Below, one piece after another: positions 59,128 through 64,000 of a DNA stretch of 64,000 bases (position 1 is its first letter; each line of letters opens with the position of its first letter). Source of the DNA: JACKBK01 sp963707275. GTDB taxonomy: Bacteria > Chloroflexota > Anaerolineae > JAAEKA01. Position numbers and translations under genes: made by a program. Location: assembly GCA_963707275.1 (NCBI GenBank), contig CAVPPH010000011.1, forward strand, positions 62,001-126,000. Direction: 5' to 3'. The notes under the pieces were generated by a model. The model saw nothing but the letters and a program-made list of their open reading frames with translations. It was not told the DNA's origin and ran no database searches.

Positions 59128-59646
59128 TTGTTCGCAGCTATCATCCTTCTCGCAAGCCTGCTGTTCAGCCCCGTTCAGCAACAACCTGATCCACCGTGGT
59201 ACACAGCGACACCGCTGCCGGCGCGCGGCGAGGTGACGTTCTACGCCTACGACGTGATGGAGCGCGTCTATCACCGCCGGCTGGAGCTGGCGCAGGTGCC
59301 GTACTGCGACAAACCGACCTGCGTCGGCTACGTCGCGACCCTGCGCCCCGGCGACCTGGGCCGCAAGGTGTGGTTCATGCGTCCCGGTGAGTTGCCCGAG
59401 GGGCCGTTTCTGGTGGTCGATTACGCAGCCGCCAGCGATTTCGCACGGCTGGACCGGCGCGGCATGGTGGCCGAGGTGGACTACGAAACCGCCCGCCGCT
59501 GGGGCATGACCGGGCCGCTCTACGACGTGCTGCTCCTCGCCAGAGCGCCGATTGTGCCGCGCGTCCATCTGCCCATGATCACGGTTGGCCGATCTGCGCA
59601 GACTCAGCCTGCGCCTGCTTCGCCGTCGACCCACGTCAACGATTAG
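59128..59646 (+). CDS. Secreted protein of unknown function, possible double-psi barrel
   Basis: 172 residues from TTG 59128, with GAGGA six bases upstream. A signal peptide (FAAIILLASLLFSPVQQQ) precedes a compact beta-rich domain: EVTFYAYDVMERVYHRRLEL, YCDKPTCVGYVATLRPGDLG, LPEGPFLVVDYAAASDFARL and VAEVDYETARRWGMTGPLYD. The GPFLVVDYA stretch resembles the conserved Asp-containing strand of RlpA/3D-type barrels that act on cell wall, but the match is partial. Two Cys (YCDKPTC) could form a disulfide. It lies 28 bp before the RadC-family gene. Confidence 0.7.
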   Translation: MFAAIILLASLLFSPVQQQPDPPWYTATPLPARGEVTFYAYDVMERVYHRRLELAQVPYCDKPTCVGYVATLRPGDLGRKVWFMRPGELPEGPFLVVDYAAASDFARLDRRGMVAEVDYETARRWGMTGPLYDVLLLARAPIVPRVHLPMITVGRSAQTQPAPASPSTHVND

Positions 59647-59674
59647 CTTTCATCCACCGCGGAGGGGATCCACA

Positions 59675-60385
59675 GTGACCGACGAGACCCAAGTCGAATA
59701 CCGCCCTACCATCCACGACTTGCCGCAGGGTGAGCGCCCGCGCGAGCGGCTGGAGCACTACGGCGCCGGCGCGCTCAGTTCAGCCGAGTTGCTGGCCATC
59801 ATTTTGCGCGTCGGCACCGGCGGTGAAAACGTGGTGCGCGTAGCCGAACGACTGCTGGCACGTTATGAAGGGCTGCCCGGTCTGGCGCAGGCCACCGTGT
59901 CGGAACTGTGCCAGGAAAAGGGCATCGGCCAGGCCAAGGCGGTGCAGATCAAGGCGGCACTGGAGTTGGGACGGCGACTGCTGGTGACTGCACCCCACGA
60001 ACGGCCGCAGATGCGCTCACCGGCCGACGCAGCCAACCTGCTGATGGCCGAGATGTCGCTGCTGCCGCAGGAACACCTGCGCACCGTGCTGCTGGATACA
60101 CGCAACCGGGTGCTCAGCATCCCGACCATCTACGTCGGCTCGCTGAACACGGCACAGGTGCGCGTCGGCGAGATGTTCCGCGAGGCGATCCGCGCCAACT
60201 GCGCCGGCATGATCGTCGTCCACAACCATCCCAGCGGCGACCCGACGCCCAGCCCCGAGGATGTCCAGGTAACGCGACTGATCGTTGAGGCGGGCTCGTT
60301 GCTCAACATCGACGTGCTGGACCACCTGATCATCGGACGCCAGCGCTTCGTGAGCCTGAAGGAACGCGGGCTGGGCTTCAAGTAA
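59675..60385 (+). CDS. radC: RadC family JAB-domain protein
   Basis: 236 residues from GTG 59675, with GGAGGGG upstream. The N-terminal helix-hairpin-helix-like region reads RPRERLEHYGAGALSSAELL and CQEKGIGQAKAVQIKAALEL. The C-terminal JAMM-type domain has HNHPSGDPTPSPED, the HxHx(n)D metal site of the family. Despite the name, a role in DNA repair is not established for RadC proteins; a metal-dependent hydrolase of DNA-related substrates is possible. Length is standard. Confidence 0.93.
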   Translation: MTDETQVEYRPTIHDLPQGERPRERLEHYGAGALSSAELLAIILRVGTGGENVVRVAERLLARYEGLPGLAQATVSELCQEKGIGQAKAVQIKAALELGRRLLVTAPHERPQMRSPADAANLLMAEMSLLPQEHLRTVLLDTRNRVLSIPTIYVGSLNTAQVRVGEMFREAIRANCAGMIVVHNHPSGDPTPSPEDVQVTRLIVEAGSLLNIDVLDHLIIGRQRFVSLKERGLGFK

Positions 60386-60399
60386 GGCCCGCGATATGC

Positions 60400-60463
60400 A
60401 GGTGACAGTCACTTTCAACCGCGCCTGCCTGGATGTTCAGCAACATCCGAAGTGACTGTCACC
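60400..60463. repeat. Palindrome AGGTGACAGTCACTTTC, copy 2, with inner hairpin
   Basis: GGTGACAGTCACTT at the left and AAGTGACTGTCACC at the right repeat the arms at 41190-41224. Between them is a second hairpin, GGATGTT-cagc-AACATCC. TTTCAACCGCG follows the left arm and TTCAACCGCG follows the right arm as a direct repeat. Confidence 0.6.
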
Positions 60464-60499
60464 CCTTCAACCGCGCAGCAGTAAGACCCATCGTCCACC

Positions 60500-61417
60500 A
60501 TGTCAACACCACTTGTCGTCCCCGTTTCTGCGCGCCCGCCGGTCAAGGCGTACGCGCTGCTGGGCTTTGGCATTCTGTGTATCGGCATGTCGGCGATCTG
60601 GGTCAAGTGGGCCGATCTGCCGGGGCTGGTTTCGGCGTTCTATCGCGTCTTCATCGCGGCGCTGGTGCTGACGCCCTGGTGGCTGCTCAGCCGGCGTCGT
60701 CTGCCAAAACGGCGCGCCCTGGCGTTGACCGGGCTGGGCGGCGCGTTCTTCGCGCTGGACCTGGTGCTGTGGAACACGGCGCTGCTGATCACCTCAGCGG
60801 CGCAGGCGACTCTGCTGGCCAACAACGCGCCGCTGTGGGTAGGGCTGGGCGCGCTGCTGATCTTCCACGAGAAGCTGCCGCGGCTCTACTGGATTGGGCT
60901 GGTATTGGCGCTGGCCGGCATGACGCTGGTGGCCCGGCCCGCCGGCGCGCAGGGGTTCGTCCTTGACAGCGGTAGCCTGATGGCGCTGGCAGCCAGTCTG
61001 TTTTACGCCATCTACCTGCTGTCAACCCAGCGGGTGCGCAGTACCACCGACACGTTGACGTTCATGACTGTGTCTGTAGTCAGCAGTTCGGCGCTGCTTC
61101 TACTCGTCTGCCTGCTGACGGGCGCTCAGTTGACCGGCTTCTCCGCGACGACGTGGCTGGCGCTGCTGGGCCTCGGCCTGATGTCGCAGGTCGCCGGTTG
61201 GCTGTCGATCAACTTCGTGCTGGGTGTGCTCCCTGCAACCCAGGTATCGGTTAGCTTGCTTGGTCAGGTGGTGGTGACGGCTGTCCTGGCAGCCATCATC
61301 TTCGGGGAAACGCCGACGGTCGTGCAGACGATCGGCGCGGTCGCCGTGATGGCGGGAATCTACCTGGTCTTGAAGGCGCGCCGGCCTCCGCCGGCGCTCA
61401 GTTCGGAATCGGGATAA
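60500..61417 (+). CDS. EamA/DMT-family transporter
   Basis: 305 residues, ten membrane helices arranged as two EamA repeats. The first half shows LGFGILCIGMSAIWVKWADL and ALLITSAAQATLLANNAPLW; the second half shows FYAIYLLSTQRVRS and LLGQVVVTAVLAAIIFGETP followed by TVVQTIGAVAVMAGIYLV. Members export metabolites such as amino acids; the substrate here is unknown. The last 20 bp overlap the convergent M50 protease gene. Confidence 0.92.
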   Translation: MSTPLVVPVSARPPVKAYALLGFGILCIGMSAIWVKWADLPGLVSAFYRVFIAALVLTPWWLLSRRRLPKRRALALTGLGGAFFALDLVLWNTALLITSAAQATLLANNAPLWVGLGALLIFHEKLPRLYWIGLVLALAGMTLVARPAGAQGFVLDSGSLMALAASLFYAIYLLSTQRVRSTTDTLTFMTVSVVSSSALLLLVCLLTGAQLTGFSATTWLALLGLGLMSQVAGWLSINFVLGVLPATQVSVSLLGQVVVTAVLAAIIFGETPTVVQTIGAVAVMAGIYLVLKARRPPPALSSESG

Positions 61418-62492
61418 ACGTCAGCAGGAGCAGAACAAACGCGGCGACGCCAATGATCCGGCGGCTGGTGTCCACCGGCGTGATGTCGTCCAGCGGCGAT
61501 GGATGGCGCAGGCCGGTGAAGAAGATCAGCACAGCCCAGAGGTACCAACCGCGCCAGAAAAGCGTTCCCATCACCAGCAGCCCGGCGATGATCACGAAGC
61601 CCAGCGGGCGGGCTGCCCGGCCAAACAGCGAATAGGCGATGTGGCCGCCGTCCAGTTGGCCGGCTGGCAGTAAGTTGACCCCGGTCAACAGGATGCCGAA
61701 GTACGCGGCCAGCGCCACCGGGTTCAGCCCGTAGCCGTGGCCGACAAGTTCGGGCCGCAGCAACTGCGACAGGAAGCCTGTCAGCAGGGAATCGCCGACT
61801 CGCAGAAATGGACTACCAGTCGGGGGCAGCAGCAGGCCAACGATCAGCAGCGGCAGCGCCACCACGAAGCCGACAATTGGTCCGGCGAAGCCGACGTCGA
61901 ACAGTTGCTGGCGGTTGCGGATCGGGCTGCGCATCTGGATGAACGCGCCGAAGGTGCCGAGGAAGGCGGGCACCGGGATGAAATAGGGCAAGGTAACGCG
62001 TACCTTGTGCCAGCGCCCCATGAAATAGTGCCCCAACTCGTGGGAACCAAGGATCACCATCAGCGTCAGGGCGAAGGGCAGGCCCTCCAGGAGGCTGGCC
62101 GGATTGCGCATGACGTTTGCACCGGCAAGCTGCGCGCCGGCCAGTGTCGTAGTGAAAAGAGTCGCGATGGCCAGCACGACGTTGATCCAGACCCGCTGTC
62201 GGCCAGCCTCGGAAATGCCGGGAACCGCCGACAGCATGTCGGTCTGGTCCTTGCGATGGAGAAAGGGGGTGTAGCCGAGCGGGTGAAAGCGTTCCTGCAC
62301 GACCATCAGGGCAGTGTCGGCATCGGTCAGCAGCCGGCCATGGAACTCGAAAGCCGGCGTCTTGCTGCCGCTGGTTGCGACTCCCTGTACGTCGAAGACA
62401 TCACGCACCTCTTGCTGTAGCTCGTACTGCAATTGCGCGGCGGCGTTGTCCTGGTCAAGAAAAAGGGTTTGCTGTGCGTTGCTTGCTGTCAT
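61398..62492 (-). CDS. M50-family site-2-type membrane metalloprotease
   Basis: 364 residues. A soluble N-terminal part of about 95 residues is followed by about seven membrane helices. The Zn site is HELGHYFMGRWHKVRVTLPY (HExxH), with the third ligand in NLLPAGQLDGGHIAYSLFG (LDG). FIPVPAFLGTFGAFIQMRSP is the family beta-loop. S2P-like proteases cut transmembrane segments of regulators such as anti-sigma factors. No anti-sigma gene is adjacent. No PDZ domain is evident. Confidence 0.92.
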   Translation of the reverse strand: MTASNAQQTLFLDQDNAAAQLQYELQQEVRDVFDVQGVATSGSKTPAFEFHGRLLTDADTALMVVQERFHPLGYTPFLHRKDQTDMLSAVPGISEAGRQRVWINVVLAIATLFTTTLAGAQLAGANVMRNPASLLEGLPFALTLMVILGSHELGHYFMGRWHKVRVTLPYFIPVPAFLGTFGAFIQMRSPIRNRQQLFDVGFAGPIVGFVVALPLLIVGLLLPPTGSPFLRVGDSLLTGFLSQLLRPELVGHGYGLNPVALAAYFGILLTGVNLLPAGQLDGGHIAYSLFGRAARPLGFVIIAGLLVMGTLFWRGWYLWAVLIFFTGLRHPSPLDDITPVDTSRRIIGVAAFVLLLLTFIPIPN

Positions 62493-62582
62493 GGTGTCAC
62501 CATAGCCGCAGATAAGCCGACGGCAGGCTTACTGTACCCCAAAATGCTGCCCCGTTTCCGCAAGCCGCGGTACAGTTGTGCG

Positions 62583-63762
62583 TTACTCCCCAACGGTAAC
62601 CGGCATATCCAGCGGAACGATCTCGATCCAGACCGGCCCCTGGCTTCAGCTCCAGCGCGTTCATCTCCTCGTCGAGGAAGACCAGCGGATCCTCGCGCCG
62701 CGGGCGCATCCAGGTCCCTTCCTGCACGACGCCGTCGCGCAACAGTTGCATGCGCCCCTGCTCCCAAAGCTGTATCTGCACGGACTGTGAACCCAGCACA
62801 TCCTCGATGATCAGCGTCGGCACGTGGCTGACGTAGAGGACGGCCACGTTGGGCGTCGTCAGTTGCTCGCCGGTGAGGTCGTCCACGTGTGGCTCGCCCA
62901 GAATCCAGCGGCGGTAGGCGCCCGCTTCGGGATCATACTCCCAGCGCACATCGGAGTACTCACTGCTGTAAGGTATTTCGACCGAAGCGGCCGGCTGCGC
63001 ATCGTCTGGCGCCATATCGCTCCAGGCCCAGCCCATGGAGCGCGGCGGCCCTGTCCAGCTCTGCTGCTCGGCCGCGCGCGCCAGGATGTCGCTGTCGGTG
63101 AACAGCGAATGCTCGTAGGTGCGCCCCGGCACGTCCAATCGGTAGAAGCCGGGATCTTTGCGCTCGTCGGACAGCGTGAAGGGCGCGAAGTCGGAGTTTT
63201 CGATCATACGCTCCACATCCCCGCTGGCGCCGGAGTAAACCAGGAAAGAGTCGAACAGCACAGGTATCTCGAGGTCGATCAGACGGGCGCTGCGCACGGA
63301 TCCGATACGTTCGGCGTCCTGGCTGTGATAGATGGCGGTGAAGCGGGTGATGCCGCCCTCGGCCAGATGCTCGATGACCACATCGGCCTGGCTCAGTCCT
63401 GACTGGGGGCGGGCAATGGGAGAGTTGGAGATCTTGATCGCGGCCGGCATGCGGTCCAGCACGGCCTGATCCGCCACCGGCAACCCGGTAAATGGCGACA
63501 CGCCCTCTGGCACAGCGTTGGTAGCCAACAGGGTCATAAAGTCGAAGGTCGGGGAAGGCGAGGGCGCAGGCGTAGCCGTCGGAGTCGCGGTGGGCGTGTC
63601 GATTGCCCGCTCAGCCGTCACGGCGACGGCAGCAATCGGCGGGGACGGCGTCGCCTCCGGCGCTTCGTTTCGATTGCAAGCCGCCAGTCCCAGCACGACG
63701 ATCAGCGAAAGAGCAAGAAGCTTGACAGGCAACAGGTTGACCGTCGGCCGGCGTGCAGACAT
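62583..63762 (-). CDS. DUF3048 (YerB-like) lipoprotein, frameshifted at the end
   Basis: About 393 codons. Signal peptide with lipobox GLAAC, a Pro/Thr/Ser linker to about residue 75, then DUF3048: SPFTGLPVADQAVLDRMPAA, ISNSPIARPQSGLSQADVVI, ITRFTAIYHSQDAERIGSVR and the C-terminal domain with QLWEQGRMQLLRDGVVQEGT. An extra base in the C run near 62638 breaks the frame; the restored end reads PVWIEIVPLDMPVTVGE, stopping at 62583. Function is unknown. ATG 63762 or 63780 may be the start. The 63763-63957 stretch holds no gene. Confidence 0.88.
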
Positions 63763-63957
63763 GCGAGAAATGCTTTCCATGTGGAGGTAGCGAAGTAATG
63801 AGATGGGTGTATTCAAGACGAGTTGGCTTGTAGGGGCGGGGTCGTTCCGTCCTGCGCCAGCGATCGACCCATTTTGAATACCCCCTAATGAGATCACAGC
63901 GATTATAGCATATGCGAGTGCGCCAACAAAGTGAAAACTACGCGCAGATGGCGAAAA

Positions 63958-63990
63958 AAGAGGCGAGAGCGTGGCTAGCTCTCGCCTCTT
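63958..63990 (-). terminator. Intrinsic terminator of a gene beyond the right edge
   Basis: AAGAGGCGAGAGC and its complement pair around a 7-nt loop. On the minus strand a run of six T follows the stem, so it terminates transcription entering from the right. Confidence 0.85.
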
Positions 63991-64000
63991 CAGTACCTGT

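Overview
This 64 kb window is high-GC bacterial chromosome. It most resembles Chloroflexota (Anaerolineae/Caldilineae-like): many lipoproteins have long Pro/Thr/Ala linkers behind the lipobox, single-copy housekeeping genes mix with secreted proteins of unknown role, and a VTC-DUF4956-CotH operon is present. That placement is inference; there is no rRNA. I saw no tRNA, rRNA, transposase, integrase or CRISPR array. About twenty genes, including conserved ones (ppdK, GTP-type pckG, pfk, a LMW phosphatase), are broken by single-base frame slips, which points to indel errors in the assembly more than to gene decay.

Layout. 1-8 kb: the end of a phosphomannose isomerase, a ThuA-like gene, a Gfo/Idh/MocA oxidoreductase, then YceI, an OmpR-type response regulator, a histidine kinase and an HtrA-like lipoprotein protease. 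8-15.6 kb: a lipoprotein hydrolase with an SH3b tail, the CotH/VTC/DUF4956 operon on the minus strand and a lipoprotein of unknown function. 15.8-25.6 kb: a MacA/MacB-type export system, an operon of secreted proteins (intradiol dioxygenase-like, M23 peptidase, PD40 lipoprotein), a secreted TVDEL/TQEQAD-repeat protein and MsrPQ. 25.6-34 kb: an ArsR regulator with its MFS exporter and a clear operator, two nucleotidyltransferases, LspA, a five-haem cytochrome, a GT-like protein and an Fsr-like MFS. 34-37 kb: a second TVDEL-type protein followed by a second two-component system. 37-41 kb: folB-folK-lysA-methyltransferase, divergent from folE. 41-45 kb: a Tag-like glycosylase, an ECF sigma factor, DegV, a small membrane protein and fabH. 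45-52.6 kb: ppdK divergent from a tandem-domain phosphofructokinase and pckG, a PEP/pyruvate cluster. 52.9-64 kb: fructosamine kinase-like gene, LMW phosphatase, SanA/YdcF, esterase, penicillin acylase family, RadC family, EamA, an M50 protease and a DUF3048 lipoprotein.

The most notable observation is a shared 33-bp promoter architecture at four places (3288, 19551, 23648 and 33813). Each has two tandem 7-bp half-sites spaced 11 bp apart, followed at fixed distance by an extended -10 (TGnTAnnnT). It is the arrangement expected for a PhoB/OmpR-family regulator. The four boxes sit upstream of the YceI/two-component operon, the MacAB-like operon and both TVDEL-type protein genes, one of which leads into the second two-component system. 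I infer one envelope-stress-like regulon. A second recurrent feature is a set of degenerate low-complexity spacers between genes, several of them starting directly at stop codons.
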